Positions 42,214-53,593 are shown, numbered from the stretch's first letter. The stretch: DNA of 64,000 bases from Ciona savignyi (GCA_000149265.1 CH002093.1:490639-554638), one strand, 5' to 3'. Translations and numbers: made by a program. Notes: generated by a model not told the origin, from the sequence alone.

Positions 42214-42660
42214 TATGCCAGCAGGAGCATATGTGTACCAATACGCCCGAAATTCCCCCTCACAAGCCGTACACACGGACGCGCGACCTCAACGCGCAAA
42301 GCAAAGACCAACTTATTTTCCGGACGTTGAGCGACGATGAGCACTATTTTATTTTTCTATACTGTGTATTTATTTCTTTGTCACTTTTGCACTTATTTTA
42401 TAGCACTTGATTTGTTTTTCACTGTTTTTATTACTGCGCCTAGTACCTGCAGTTATTATTGAGTACTTGCATGGTTTTGTTTCTTTTTTTTACTGAAGTT
42501 TTAAATTAATGATTTTTGTTATTTTATTTGAAATGTTTTATGCTCTCACGCTTGCTTATAATGGTCTTAACCACACTTTGTTTGTTGTTGTTTTTTTTAC
42601 TTTTCATCGTCGACAAATTGGATTGTGTCTGGTGACACAATATTTTAAGAGGGGGGAAAG

Positions 42661-42928
42661 TGTTACATGTTTTATCTTAGTGCGTGTTTTTGGTGCGTGC
42701 GCTGATTACTTGATGATAATCAACTCTTTGATCTGTCGCATTTATCGTTCGTTATCTACCCGCCAAAAACCGTTCGAGTTTACCGCCTATTTGCTTTTAT
42801 ATGTGACCACTGCATTGTGTTTTGGTTGACTTGTGATTTTATGCTGCTTACGTTAATACAAGCATTTTATATATATCGATGAGAGCTGCTGACTACAGGT
42901 TATCGAGACCCTGCCCAAAAGTGTAACA
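42661..42928 (+). repeat. 3' LTR of the gypsy element inside BEL
   Basis: 268 bp, preceded by the purine tract aagaggggggaaag and followed by target duplication GAAG. Confidence 0.95.
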
Positions 42929-42932
42929 GAAG

Positions 42933-43340
42933 AATAAAATCGCAATCAAGTCAGCGACTACCTGAGACAGAAAAATATAATCTGGAAATTTAACCCACCA
43001 GCTGCAAGTCACATTGGTGAAGCTTGGGAGCGATTGATCCGTTCAGTAAATTTTATTTTTCATGCATTACTGCAGGTCAAGCCGCTCGATGATGACCTTC
43101 TACATACCCTGCTTGTTGAAGTGGAAGACATTGTCAATTTTAGACCGCTTACACAAGTACCGCTAGAGGTCGGAGAAGACCTACCGCTGACACCGCATCA
43201 CCTTTTGAAAATCAATCCTACAATCACTCCACCACCGACAGTGACACGTAGTACAGATTGCTACGCCCAACGACGCTACCGTGATCGTGAGCGAGCGAGC
43301 GATAGAGGAGCGCCCCATGACCTGGCCCGGCGTTACGCCC
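42933..43340 (+). pseudogene. BEL/Pao integrase relic, second part
   Basis: Continuation of the integrase cut at 39119: FNPPAASHIGEAWERLIRS is the typical BEL/Pao integrase segment (usual form NPP..PH.GG.WER..R), followed by the LNFRPL-like DIVNFRPLTQVPL and LTPHHLL. The frame then decays in a charged repeat-like tail. Confidence 0.85.
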
Positions 43341-43502
43341 TACTGTATATATTGTGTATAGGTTTTTTTCTTCAATAAAATGTGTCTCGAATATTTTCTT
43401 TGTGTAAAAAATTAAAACTGCTCTGATGACGAAATTTTCCATTTTTTTTGGGGGGGGGGGGGGCAGGATGTCAGATATCTCGACCCATTAATGTTTTATG
43501 GA

Positions 43503-43616
43503 TGTCTATGACAAATCATAAATTGCATCACAACCAAATTACGTCACAGTGGGAGTTTGTGTGACAATTTCCATTTCCGACCGCGTGTTAGAACATGCTT
43601 TATTTTTAATTTAGTC
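43503..43616 (+). repeat. LTR-like block of BEL, 3' copy, left piece
   Basis: Matches 37677-37790 (cataaattgcatcacaacca and gggagtttgtgtgac). It is cut at 43616 by the MULE transposon, whose 9-bp target AATTTAGTC is at 43608-43616. A G17-type homopolymer lies just upstream near 43449-43463. Confidence 0.5.
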
Positions 43617-43733
43617 GGTAGAAGCTGCATGGCATCGAGGAATTCCTAGGAGAGAGTGTTTCATGCGGAACGACAAAAAGAAAAAAGTTTTTTTTTTGCA
43701 GTCCACCGACCACGTCGTCTGCTAAGTTGAGCA
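43617..43733 (+). repeat. Left terminal inverted repeat of MULE
   Basis: The first ~74 bases are a near-perfect inverse of 53520-53593. A second matching block (gtccaccgaccacgtcgtct, gctaagttgagca) pairs with 53451-53485; the right copy carries ~35 extra bases between the blocks. Confidence 0.92.
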
Positions 43734-44275
43734 ATGGCGTTGGTTTCATTTTATAACCTTTCTCACTACTTTTGTTTTACAGGAAAACATTTAAAATATT
43801 TGATTGAATTTCGTTCAATAGATTGCGAATAAAGGATGTCTGTGAGTACATTTATATGCCGTAAATCATAGCATAGGCCTGTGTACGGTTACTTTAGTTC
43901 GTAGGGAGAAATACCAAAAATGTTTACTTTAGTTACAGCTAGGCCTGTGGTATATGTTAGTAAATTTGGCTTACGCAATAGCCTACTAGCCTATTCAGTT
44001 AGCATACAGCATAGACCTAATCAAACAGAATGTTTTGTTAACAGTGGTTTTATTTTAGTCTTCAGTTGTTGTCAAGTTGGAAGACAGTTTAGATAGTGAA
44101 GATGATTTTCAAACCGCACCTCCTTGTTCAAGATCCAGAAAATCTAGAACGACAATATGCGGTATGATGAATATAAAGGCAGCAGTTAGTAAGATGTTAT
44201 TCACAGATTAAGTACCGGTAATATATCGATACTGGTGCAATGTACAACGACCCCGTGGGCCGTGGTTGACTAGTT

Positions 44276-44370
44276 GGGTTAGGATTAGTGTTCAGGTAGA
44301 GATTAGCTTTAAGGTTGGGGTTAGAGTTGAGATTAGTGTTGGGGTTGAGATTATCGTTAGAGCTTAGAGT
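44276..44370 (+). repeat. Degenerate GGGTTA-like repeat
   Basis: Irregular copies of ggggttagagttgagattag and variants, resembling decayed telomere-type or similar simple repeats. An inverse stretch lies at 63020-63085 (ccctaaacactaatctaaac). Confidence 0.6.
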
Positions 44371-44393
44371 TAGTTTTCACACAAATAGTGTAT

Positions 44394-44478
44394 AGGATAG
44401 GATAGAAAATATATTCATGTTCATCCCTGTGAATTGGAAAACCAAGGGAATTAACACACGGGCAATCGTCAGATCATA
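44394..44478 (-). mobile_element. SINE family 1, 3' fragment
   Basis: (TATCC)n tail and the block that reads ttaacacacgggcaatcgtc on the plus strand. Truncated at its 5' end, in intron 2 of the MULE gene. Confidence 0.75.
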
Positions 44479-45240
44479 TTGTAGTAGCATTTTTCTATAT
44501 AGTACCCATAAGTTGTTTTTTTTGTATGTCAAATGTTTAAATTTATTTTTTATTTCCTATTAAGAAAAAGGTCCTGAGGATAATATTAAAGAAATTTTAC
44601 ATTTTAATAATTTGGAAGAAGCACTACATTGGGTTGCTTCTTTTGAAGCTGAAAACTGCTACAGATTTGTAACAGTTCAGACAACCAAATTTCAAAAAGA
44701 AGGTAACTTGTATAAAGGTATTGCGACCAAATCTCTATTTGGTGACATTATAATATAATTAATTTCTTTAAAATAGCTGTTCTAGTTTTATTGATGCAAC
44801 AAAATAAAGGTGAAGTAAGTACCCTACGACAAAAAGTTTATATTCATTAAGGATTTAAAGGACGACTACCGCTTTGATGATGCTTTAACTAATCTCCCAT
44901 GTAAACTGCCACCAATTTACTACTGGTTTTAAATATTTTTAAATTTTGTGCCCCTCTGAATATGATGATGCCCATAACTGGTATATATATTTTTTTTTTC
45001 GTTCTAGGCGTTAATTAGAAGTTTACACATCTTTAACATTATAGATTTCCCAAAAAAGTTTAGACGTTGGAAGTTGACAAGCCATTTTTCAAATGGAAGT
45101 TGCAAGGAATATGTTCCATACACTCCTCTTAGCGGATCAAAAGTTCTGCATTGTCATCATGGACCAGATAGACATAAAGCTTTTAAACTGAAATAAAAAG
45201 CCGAAAGAGAGTTGGTAATATAACCTAATTAATCTTCTAT

Positions 45241-45367
45241 TGTAGCGTACTGCACTGTGTTCTTTGTGCGGGCGACTTTGTAATGAACTCTCTGCGATAA
45301 TACAACACACGAAAAGACGGTAACAAGAAAAAGGCATTATTAACGCTTCGCTGAACACGTCGCCACA
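45241..45367 (-). repeat. 3' LTR of CsRn1-type element
   Basis: 127 bp; on the minus strand it runs TGTGGCGACG...TACGCTACA. Confidence 0.95.
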
Positions 45368-45477
45368 TAACCCCCCTCCAGAAGCGGACATAATGAGCAT
45401 CAGCACTACTTTAAACCATGCGAGCAACACAGTAAAATCAAATGAGGTTTAAACATAAAAACATCTGGCGAGCAACA

Positions 45478-48400
45478 TTAATCAATAAAACGAATAGGGG
45501 GTTTAACTAAACGCCCCGAGCGGGTACACATAGCCGGGGACTCGCGTTGGGGTGTATTTTGCGGTGGCAAATTATCATTGTCTGCTTTGCGTGGTCTTCC
45601 TCGTCGTGGCGGTTGTGCCACTGTGACCGGCTCTGTCATGTCCAGGTATGCTGGTTTCACACGATCTATGCTGACCACTTCATGACGTTCTCCTATCTCC
45701 AGAGTAAAAGTCTTGTGGCTGCGGCTGAGGACACGGTACGGACCGTTGTACGGTGGCGTCAAAGGTGGACGGTGTTTGTCGTTTCGTAAGAAAACGTACA
45801 GACATGTGTCCAAAACTGGTGGTACTCTTGTGGGAACTAGACCATGGCGTGACATAGGTGTTGGTAGTAGTCGACCAACCGTCTCTTTTACTGCTGGTAG
45901 TATTTGAGAAGGTAGCGGATCAGCTTGGCTTACACCAAAAAAATCCCCGGGAACTACTAAATTCGCTCCGTATACTAATTCCGCTGAAGAAGCTTTCAAG
46001 TCTTCTTTAGGAGCGGTGCGGATGCCCAGCAGGACCCAGGGAAGTTCGTCCACCCAGTTTGGTCCTGTAAGCCGTGCCATGAGAGCACTCTTCATGTGAC
46101 GATGAAATCGTTCAACAAGCCCGTTCCCTTGCGCGTGAAATGAGGTCGTGCGATGGAGTTGAATACCAAGCAACCTGGTAAAAGTCGACCACAGTGCTGA
46201 GGTAAATTGTGGACCTCGGTCCGATGAAATGTTGGACGGTACCCCGAAACGAGAAATCCAGTTAAAGGCGAAAGCCCTGGCACACGTGGTTGTAGTCGCG
46301 TCTGTCATCGGAATAGCTTCCGGCCATCTTGTAAAACGATCGACCATTGTAAGCAAATATATATTGCCTTGTGAGGGTGCCAAGGGGCCAACGATATCAA
46401 TGTTCACGTGGTTAAAACGTGATTGGCACAGTGGGTATTGCTCAAGCGGAGCGCGCACATGCTGGTGGATTTTGGCTTTCTGGCAGCTAACACAATGTTT
46501 TGCCCACAAACCGACCTGTCGATGTAAACCGTGCCAGACAAATTTAGAAGAAATGAGCTTACGTGTTGCCCGGATAGACGGGTGTGGCAGATTGTGAACA
46601 ATATCGAATATTTTCTTCTGCCAGGACTTCGGGATCACAGGACGTGGCGTTCCTGTCGATACATCGCAGAGAATCGTAGTTCCAGACGAATCAAGTTGGA
46701 TGTCTTTTAGTTTCAGGTTCGTGAGCGCTGTGCGATAGGCTTGGACCTCCGGGTCCAGCTGGGCAGCCGCGAGCGATGAGTAATCCATGTCAAGCTGCAA
46801 TTGCGTGGCATTAATCGAAATGCGAGAAAGGGCGTCAGCAGCTTGATTGCGTTTGCCATCGATGTGACGTACGTCCGTTGTGTACTCTGAGATGGCAGCT
46901 AATTGACGTTGTTGTCTCGCTGACCATGGACTTGATGTCTTGAAAAAGGCAAATGTAAGTGGTTTGTGGTCGGTGTAAGCCGTGAAACTGCGACCTTCAA
47001 GAAAATAGCGAAAGTGTCGTATCGCTAGGTGCAAGGCGAGTAATTCCCTGTCAAACGCACTGTATTTAAGTTCCGGAGGACGTAAGCGTTTGCTAAAAAA
47101 CGCCAGGGGTCGCCATGCGCCGTCCATAAATTGTTGCAGAACAGCGCCGATGGCGTGCTGCGAGGCATCGGTGGTTAGACCAGTGGGTGCCTGATGCAAT
47201 GGATGGTGCAGGAGCGTGGCGTTCGCTAAAGCGGTTTTCGCCTCTTCGAAAGCTGAAACCAATGCCTCGTTCCAAACCAGTTTTTTAGGTTTTCCAGACA
47301 ATGACTCGTAAATAGGAGACATGATACGTGCTGCACAAGGTATAAAGCGGTGGTAGAAATTAATCATACCTGCGAATTGTTGAAGCTCTTTGATCGTCGT
47401 TGGGCGGGGAAACAACTGAATGGCTGCCACTTTCTCTGGCAGCGGTCGAGCACCTTGCTGGTTCACGCGGTGTCCCAGAAAATCAATTTGTGAGACTCCG
47501 AATTGACACTTGCCTACATTAACAACCAGATCGTGGTCTGCAAGCTGCTGAAAAAGTTGTCGTAAATGGTCTAGGTGCTCGGAGGTTGACTTGCTTGCTA
47601 CCAGAATATCGTCAAGGTAAACATATACAAAATCTAACGATTGGCAGACGGTGTCCATCAGGCGCTGAAATGTCTGTGCCGCGTTTTTTAATCCGAAAGG
47701 CATTCGTACAAATTCATAACACCCGAAGGGCGTAATCACATTGGTCTTCGGAATATCCTCTGGCGCAATGGGAACCTGGTGGTATCCCCGAATCAAATCA
47801 ATTTTAGAGAAAATGCAAGACCCAGCCAAACGGGCCGAAAAATCTTGAATGTGGGGAATGACATAGCGATCCGGTTGCGTGGCTGCATTAAGCCGCCGGT
47901 AGTCTCCGCATGGTCTCCACTCACCGGAAGATTTAGGAACCATGTGCAGTGGCGATGCCCATGGACTGGACGACCTTCGAATGATTCCCATATTTAACAT
48001 GTTACGAAACTCGTCCTTGGCCACGGCGAGCTTCTCGGGGTGCAGTCGCCGAGCACGTGAATGTACAGGCGGACCGCTGGTAATAATGTGGTGCTCAACT
48101 CCATGCTTGGGTACTGTCGATTGGGAGAAATGAGGCGTTGTAACTGCGGGGAATTCAGCCAGCAACTGGGCATACACAGATTTGCCCGATGAAACAGCGT
48201 TGAGACGTGGTGCTGATTGGCACGTCGTGCCGGTTGGGGTGCTGGCAAACGTTTCTGTATTGATTAGGCGTCGGCGCTTGATATCCACTAACAAGGCATT
48301 TGCCCTTAAGAAATCGGCACCAAGTAGCGGTCGAGATACGCCAGCTAAAACAAATTTCCAATTGAATTTACCGGGGGGTAGATCCAATGATTCCAATCGT

Positions 48401-48639
48401 GAACCGTACGTACGAATATTGCTGCCATTAGCCGCGAGGAGGTTTTTTCCGGGTTTGTTGGTGCGACGTTCAAGTCCTGTAGGGGGAAGAACGCTGATTT
48501 CGGCTCCCGTATCAACCAGCAAATTGCGACCTGACAATCTATCCCAAACGTAGAAAAGGCTGCGTTCTGTGCCGGCCGTCGCAGCAGCTATGGACGGTCG
48601 GCTCTGCAGTTTCCCTGAAACGCACAAGGAGGGCGACAT
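45478..48639 (-). CDS. Pol polyprotein of CsRn1-type element
   Basis: A 1053-codon open frame in the -1 frame relative to gag, overlapping it by about 50 nt. Order of domains: aspartic protease (LVDTGAE near residue 43), reverse transcriptase ([31 protein letters not shown], canonical [11 protein letters not shown]), RNase H ([26 protein letters not shown]), integrase zinc region ([17 protein letters not shown]), integrase core ([29 protein letters not shown]) and a GPY/F-type module ([10 protein letters not shown]). No stop or shift interrupts it, so the element may still be active. It is presumably translated by ribosomal frameshifting rather than from its own ATG (48639). Confidence 0.95.
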   Translation of the reverse strand: MSPSLCVSGKLQSRPSIAAATAGTERSLFYVWDRLSGRNLLVDTGAEISVLPPTGLERRTNKPGKNLLAANGSNIRTYGSRLESLDLPPGKFNWKFVLAGVSRPLLGADFLRANALLVDIKRRRLINTETFASTPTGTTCQSAPRLNAVSSGKSVYAQLLAEFPAVTTPHFSQSTVPKHGVEHHIITSGPPVHSRARRLHPEKLAVAKDEFRNMLNMGIIRRSSSPWASPLHMVPKSSGEWRPCGDYRRLNAATQPDRYVIPHIQDFSARLAGSCIFSKIDLIRGYHQVPIAPEDIPKTNVITPFGCYEFVRMPFGLKNAAQTFQRLMDTVCQSLDFVYVYLDDILVASKSTSEHLDHLRQLFQQLADHDLVVNVGKCQFGVSQIDFLGHRVNQQGARPLPEKVAAIQLFPRPTTIKELQQFAGMINFYHRFIPCAARIMSPIYESLSGKPKKLVWNEALVSAFEEAKTALANATLLHHPLHQAPTGLTTDASQHAIGAVLQQFMDGAWRPLAFFSKRLRPPELKYSAFDRELLALHLAIRHFRYFLEGRSFTAYTDHKPLTFAFFKTSSPWSARQQRQLAAISEYTTDVRHIDGKRNQAADALSRISINATQLQLDMDYSSLAAAQLDPEVQAYRTALTNLKLKDIQLDSSGTTILCDVSTGTPRPVIPKSWQKKIFDIVHNLPHPSIRATRKLISSKFVWHGLHRQVGLWAKHCVSCQKAKIHQHVRAPLEQYPLCQSRFNHVNIDIVGPLAPSQGNIYLLTMVDRFTRWPEAIPMTDATTTTCARAFAFNWISRFGVPSNISSDRGPQFTSALWSTFTRLLGIQLHRTTSFHAQGNGLVERFHRHMKSALMARLTGPNWVDELPWVLLGIRTAPKEDLKASSAELVYGANLVVPGDFFGVSQADPLPSQILPAVKETVGRLLPTPMSRHGLVPTRVPPVLDTCLYVFLRNDKHRPPLTPPYNGPYRVLSRSHKTFTLEIGERHEVVSIDRVKPAYLDMTEPVTVAQPPRRGRPRKADNDNLPPQNTPQRESPAMCTRSGRLVKPPIRFID

Positions 48640-49265
48640 TGACGCGCTTTGTTTCCGAAACTACGGTGAAAGAAGCAGATGGCGTCAGTGTCGATTTCTC
48701 TGGCTGGTTGTGGGCGAAACCTACGGCTTTGTACTTTCGAAATGAAGATGTCCACGTCCTCTCGGCCTGCCAATAATAATTCGTCAGCCTGCCTTGCTAA
48801 ATTGCGATTATCGACAAAATCCTGAGAAGCTAGGACCGTTCTTATGTTGGCAGGCATACGTTCTAAGAATAACTCCCGGAAAAGGAAGCATTCCTTCTCC
48901 TTACCCAGCAGGGCCAGCATTTCATCCATAAGTGAGGATGGCATTCGGTCACCCAAAGGCGGCATGTGGAGCAGTCGCTTTGCTCTCTGTGACTGCGTCA
49001 GGCAGAAAACACTGATCAATCGCTCTTTGATTGCCTGATACTTTTCTTTTTCGGGCGGATTTTCAAGTAAATCAAGCAGGCGGCATGCCGTACTTTGGTC
49101 CAACGCCGCTACGACATGAAAATATTTTGTCTGATCTGCCGAGATGTTCTTTAGAGCAAATTGCGCCTCCGTTTGTTGAAACCATACTCGTGGCTGGCCT
49201 GTCCAGAACGTGGGCAGTTTAAGGGCTACGGCGTTTTCCTGTTCTAGGCTCATAATATAATTCAT
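48588..49265 (-). CDS. Gag of CsRn1-type element
   Basis: A 225-codon frame from ATG at 49265, 40 bases inside the 5' LTR. The capsid-like region has [20 protein letters not shown] and a helical stretch ending LFLERMP. The C-terminal zinc motif runs [14 protein letters not shown] then PPC and GNC; it has His at the second position instead of the common CCHC order. Gag with a CHCC-type box together with a tRNA-Trp-type primer site is described for the CsRn1 clade of Ty3/gypsy elements (established knowledge, recalled). Stop TAG at 48588. Confidence 0.92.
   Translation of the reverse strand: MNYIMSLEQENAVALKLPTFWTGQPRVWFQQTEAQFALKNISADQTKYFHVVAALDQSTACRLLDLLENPPEKEKYQAIKERLISVFCLTQSQRAKRLLHMPPLGDRMPSSLMDEMLALLGKEKECFLFRELFLERMPANIRTVLASQDFVDNRNLARQADELLLAGREDVDIFISKVQSRRFRPQPAREIDTDAICFFHRSFGNKARQCRPPCAFQGNCRADRP
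48609..48615 (-). promoter_or_regulatory. -1 ribosomal frameshift heptamer
   Basis: On the minus strand the heptamer is G GGA AAC, in the X XXY YYZ register of the gag frame (CAG GGA AAC). It lies six codons before the gag stop, and slipping one base back enters the pol frame exactly. I did not identify the downstream stimulatory structure. Confidence 0.75.
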
Positions 49266-49285
49266 TCAGAAAATAATCGTTTCTG

Positions 49286-49303
49286 AAACGTCGAGGGTCA
49301 CCA
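49286..49303 (-). promoter_or_regulatory. tRNA-type primer-binding site
   Basis: TGGTGACCC begins two bases after the 5' LTR on the minus strand and continues TCGACGT. Allowing one inserted T, this matches the complement of the 3' end of tRNA-Trp (TGGTGACCCCGACGT as recalled). Confidence 0.7.
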
Positions 49304-49304
49304 A

Positions 49305-49431
49305 TGTTGCGTACTGCACTGTGTTCTTTGTGCGGGCGACTTTGTAATGAACTCTCTGCGATAATACAACACACGAAAAGACGGTAACAAGAAAAAGGCA
49401 TTATTAACGCTTCGCTGAACACGTCGCCACA
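49305..49431 (-). repeat. 5' LTR of CsRn1-type element
   Basis: 127 bp, same text as 45241-45367 apart from one base near the inner end. Confidence 0.95.
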
Positions 49432-52359
49432 CTATATTAAATAAATCATTGCATTGTAATATGGTACTGTACTTATGTTTTAACCAACGCCAGATCCCAG
49501 TAGTCTTTACAGGGTTCAGAACTTCCCTTTTTACAAAAAAAATGCTCTCTGGACAAAAAGTTGTGCTTGCTTTGTTCACGAAACTCCTACTATTTTGTTC
49601 TAGATCCGCCAGAGGTTTCAACTATGCTAGACTAATATTAACTTTTTACACTAGAAAGAAAAGGATGATCATACAGAAGCTATTTCTGTCATGCGTGCCA
49701 TGTATCATCCTACTAAAAAGTTGGACTGTCACGCCCGAATAACAATGCATCAAAGGATGTACTATCCTAATTTCAAGGTGAGATTAAAGAATATGTTCAA
49801 CAGACTCTAACCGTTTACTTGTGAATCCTTAGCAAGGCATCCCCACTCAAATCAGTAATCAGGCAGATAACTCATGAACACGAAGGAAAATTTATTTTGA
49901 TTTGATTTTTAGCTTGCAGCTGATTCGACTAAAAACAGCAGGACCAAAGCAATTTTGGATTTAAAACTTGCAGCTGATACCGGGAATAAAGTAATTGATG
50001 CAAAGGTGCTTATATTTCTCAACTATTCCAATGCGAAAAACCACACTAATCACGTATTGGGAGGGCAAGATGGTATATCTCAGACCATGGATAAACGAAT
50101 TGCACAACTGATTAACAATTATGTTATGGAAGGAATTAAAAACGTCGACGAAATGCGACGTATATTAAAATTAAAAGTACAAACTGATAGCACACTGTTC
50201 CCAGAAGGAAAATCTGTAAATATTGAAAAAAAGAGCATCAAAGAAGCACTTAAGATGATTCGCTCCTGGAATCCAAAATTTAATCCACATGTTTGTTTAA
50301 CTGATTTCGATAATGAAGAAATCAATGCATTTGAGGAGGTGTTTACTAGTGAGTGGTAAATTAGAAAGATATTTATTTACTTTGCACAATTCTACAATAT
50401 AAAGCGACCGATGATATTACACTAGTAACTCCGGTTTATAGTAATTTTACAGCTAAACAGTAAAACTTTAATGCCATGGTTTGGATTTTTACGGAAACAA
50501 ATTTCATAATAATGTAACAATTTTGTGTTATCGTATAAAAGTACTAATATAATATGTCTATCATTTAGATTGTTCGGTACTCTTTTGCGATTTTCATCGT
50601 AAACAAGCATGGAAACGGTGGATTGCTAAGGGAGAAAACTGCATGTCCGAACACAGCGCTGAATGTATGGAAGCTCTTAACATGGTTGCTGATGCAAGAG
50701 ACACCAAGGAATTTGAATCTGCGCTGGAGTCATTAAAATTGTCAGAGCTGTGGCAAAACCAGAAATTTAAAAACTTTATTTCAAAAATATGGTTGCCGGT
50801 GAAAGAGGTATAAAAACCTATTTATTATAGCCATTAAAATAAAATATAAATACATATATTGGTAATTATTTTTTAACCATTTTAAGTTTTAACTAACATT
50901 TGTTTGTTTTATAATGTATACAAACTAAACTAATTTGATGTGAGCTCTCGTAACGTAACTATTTTTTTTAGCGTTGGATTTGGGGGTTTAAAAAGTACCA
51001 CTTTAAATATACCGTGTCCACGACAACCAACGCTGTTGAAAGGTACCCTAATCCTGTTTTTCTTCTGCAAACTTTGAGTAAATAATGTTTTGCTGCTGCA
51101 TCTGCTAGAGCTAAGTGCATTGCCCAAGTACAACACCTTACTGTAAACTTATACCAATTTGACAGTACTTGTGTTTTTATTACATGCAATATTTTAGTAT
51201 CAATTTTAATCAAATTGCAAAAAAATCAAGTTTGAATGATGGTTTTAATAGCAAATTACCTAGTTTTGTTTCAGGCAAAACCGAGATCTTAAAGGACGTT
51301 TTTTGTCAAAAAACAACAAATCATTCTCTGGGCTCTTATCTTCGTTAATGGAGGATTATATTCCTGCTCGCCAATCTCGGTAATATTGATTAATTGTTTG
51401 TTCTTTCTTTTGTAAAATTCCAGTCTTGTAATATTTTGTACTAAGATGTTCTAATTAAGATGTTTTTTTAGGTATATTAAAGAAAATAGAGGAATGTCCT
51501 CATTAGTGAAGAAATTTTCTGACACTATCCCATCGTATCTTAAAGAAAGACCAAATTGGTTTATTACTCATATGATGTCAACTCTCGAGTCTTGTAAACA
51601 CATTCCCACACGACATGCATCAATGTTATCTGAAGATGGAATGTTCACATTTTTCAGTGAATCGAAAATGTACTTCTGGAGGGATATACTTCTGGAGGGA
51701 ATATATACTGTCAATGCCGCAGTTGGGAAAGATCGCTTTTACCATGCAAGCATATGTGCTCCATTTTAAACAATGAAATGTGGTCATGGGAAAAAATGCC
51801 ACAGCTCTATTGTAATTCCGCTTTTAATTGCAAATGCTGTTTCTTTGCTTAATAATATTAATAATCCTGAAAATGTTGTATATGACATTGAGGAATCACC
51901 TCTTGGCAAGTTTAACTGAGCAAAATGTTTTGGATGAAGTTCATTTTGCATGTACACATTTACAAAAGGCAAATTACTTGATACTTTGTTTATTAATACA
52001 ATACTTCTGCTCAAAATGACATCATATCATGTCACCAATACATGGTGACGGGCGCATTATTTGTGCCAGGGTAACATGCACACTCTTCAGAAGTGTTAGC
52101 ACTTCAAAAGTCCAAAAGTGATGTGTTTGTCATGCTATCCTTGTGGTAGCGGCGCGACTTGTATTGTGCCAGAGACAAAGATTGCACCTAAAGCAACCAC
52201 TATGTGGTAGCACAATTTTTTTTGTTAAGCCATCTGTAATGTTAATGTATAATTGAAAGACAAAACCGAAATAAGGATACAATTTGGAAATATTGCACTT
52301 ACATAGCACCTTTGGGTATTGTCCCCTGTCTGAAAAAATGAAATCTTGAATTATTTATT

Positions 52360-52656
52360 AGGATAGGACATAGGATATTCATCTTTATCCCCGTGAATGG
52401 GAAAACCAAGGGGGTTAACACACGGGCAATCGTCAGATCACCTCGCACCCATCGTCGGGTTACCGGAGCTATTGCAGTGTGTTGTATATGATAGACACGT
52501 TCCTTCAATTTGGTAGAACTCATTAATCCGCTGGGTTCATGCAATGTCCATAAAATGCCTTGCCCAAGGGCACAACCAACTAGCTAGCGACCAGTTTCGC
52601 ACCTGCAACCTTTCGATTGAAAGGCGACACACTTAACCGTTAGACTAACGGACCGG
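52360..52656 (-). mobile_element. tRNA-derived SINE (family 1), near full length
   Basis: Full arrangement on the minus strand: tRNA-like head at about 52656-52590, ccttgggcaaggcattttat body block and a short tail (aggataggacataggatatt on the plus strand). It is inserted in the 3' part of the MULE, after the transposase gene. Confidence 0.8.
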
Positions 52657-53450
52657 ACAAATTATTATGGTAGTCCCATTGAACTTCGCAAACAAAAGCA
52701 AAAGAAAATTTTGGGCTAGGGAAAAATTGCTTGAAATTTCTGGGACCAATAGCATAAGGCAATGTGTAAAACTCATATTGAATGCCTTTAAAACAGATCA
52801 GTATACGTCCACTGTGATGTCATAAACTATGACTGTAAACTTGCAATGGCAGCAATTTGGAACTTTATTAGAAAAGTAGTATATTATACAAAAGAAATCA
52901 GTCAAGACTTGAAATTGGTAAAAATAATTAAGGGGACCATCATACACGTTTAGCTGCGGACCTACAAGGTCCATAAACCATCACACTGATTTGTTAATAA
53001 ATGCAAGTAAAACATTTTTTGCCTACTTTCTAATTTTGCATTAAGGATAGAATATTAGTGTGGCTCACGGAATCTGCAAAAAAATTAAGATGGTCACCAA
53101 GACAAAATGGTTGGGAACCACTGCTTTAAAAGGTAATATTTATTCAAAAGAAAGTTTAAAGAAATCCCTCGCTCCTGGCAAAAAAATAATTACCTTTTTT
53201 TCATTGAATGCCCTTCTAGACAGGAACAGCGAACAGGGCTTTTTTACTTGATTACTGTAAAGAGAAAAAATTGCCAAATAAATAAAAGCCTCTTAATGTT
53301 AAACTTACTTTATATTTGGCCCCTTTTTAAGGACGGCAGCAGCTCCAATAATTATGGAGCTACTGCCGCGTACAGATATGTTTTCATTTATTTCCATCTC
53401 TGTAAAAATAATATTGTTAACTAAAGATTAGGGTTATTTATATAAAACTA

Positions 53451-53593
53451 TGCTCAACTTACCAACACGTTGTCGGTGCACTGCGCAGATGGCGTTGTAA
53501 AAATTTAGCCTCCAAAAAGAAACTTTTTTCTTTTTGTCGTTCCGCATGAAACACTCTCTCCTAGGAATTCCTCGATGCCATGCAGCTTCTACC
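53451..53593 (-). repeat. Right terminal inverted repeat of MULE
   Basis: Inverse of 43617-43733 with a ~35-bp extra segment between the two matching blocks. The outer target duplication AATTTAGTC follows at 53594-53602. Confidence 0.92.

Larger units (their letters stand above)
39120..42928 (+). mobile_element. Internally deleted gypsy-type LTR element inside BEL
   Basis: 3809 bp with 268-bp LTRs (39120-39387, 42661-42928) that differ at about five positions (roughly 2%). Target duplication GAAG lies at 39116-39119 and 42929-42932. A tRNA-type primer site beginning TGG at 39390 (tggagaccacag) and a strong purine tract (aagaggggggaaag) before the 3' LTR are intact. The coding region has several deletions, so it would need proteins from another copy. 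Confidence 0.9.
45241..49431 (-). mobile_element. Intact CsRn1-type gypsy LTR retrotransposon
   Basis: 4191 bp with very short 127-bp LTRs (45241-45367 and 49305-49431) that I read as differing at one base (TACA versus AACA end). Target duplication CTAT lies at 45237-45240 and 49432-49435. It has a G-rich purine tract (tggaggggggtta) before the 3' LTR, a tRNA-type primer site and full-length gag and pol. It lies in intron 4 of the MULE gene, antisense to it. Confidence 0.95.
43836..51769 (+). pseudogene. MULE transposase gene, ten exons, one nonsense codon
   Basis: Ten exons join without any phase conflict: 43836-43841, 44059-44161, 44565-44702, 45045-45214, 49655-49777, 49913-50348, 50569-50807, 50972-51042, 51275-51379 and 51472-51769. 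Together they give 1689 nt, or 562 residues. Recognisable parts are a zinc-finger-like N-terminal region (VLHCHHGPDRHK, KLDCHARITMH) and the MULE core signature (WNPKFNP, LTDFDNEEINAFEEVF, LFCDFHRKQAWKRW, TTTNAVER). Two defects are visible. In-frame TAA at 45194-45196 lies in exon 4, although the frame is intact on both sides. The stretch that in relatives holds the first catalytic Asp and a Tyr-Lys-Thr motif is absent between STLFPEGKSVN and EALKMIRSWN in exon 6. The CsRn1-type gypsy sits in intron 4. Similar proteins are known as MULE-domain or CaRF-like proteins in animals (from memory). Confidence 0.85.
43617..53593 (+). mobile_element. MULE (Mutator-like) DNA transposon with nested gypsy insertion
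   Basis: It has terminal inverted repeats of about 117-143 bp, beginning GGTAGAAGCTGCATGG at 43617 and ending in its reverse complement at 53593. The 9-bp target duplication AATTTAGTC is exact at 43608-43616 and 53594-53602, the size expected for MULEs. It encloses a spliced MULE transposase-type gene. Without the 4.2-kb CsRn1-type element in one intron it is about 5.8 kb. SINE fragments lie at 44394-44478 and 52360-52656. Confidence 0.92.

Noticed and set aside
44276-44370. Interstitial telomere
   Set aside because: The GGGTTA-like text is too irregular and short; it could be any decayed simple repeat.
45478-48639. Pol translated from its own ATG at 48639
   Set aside because: The ATG lies inside gag and a correctly placed -1 frameshift heptamer is available; independent initiation is less likely.
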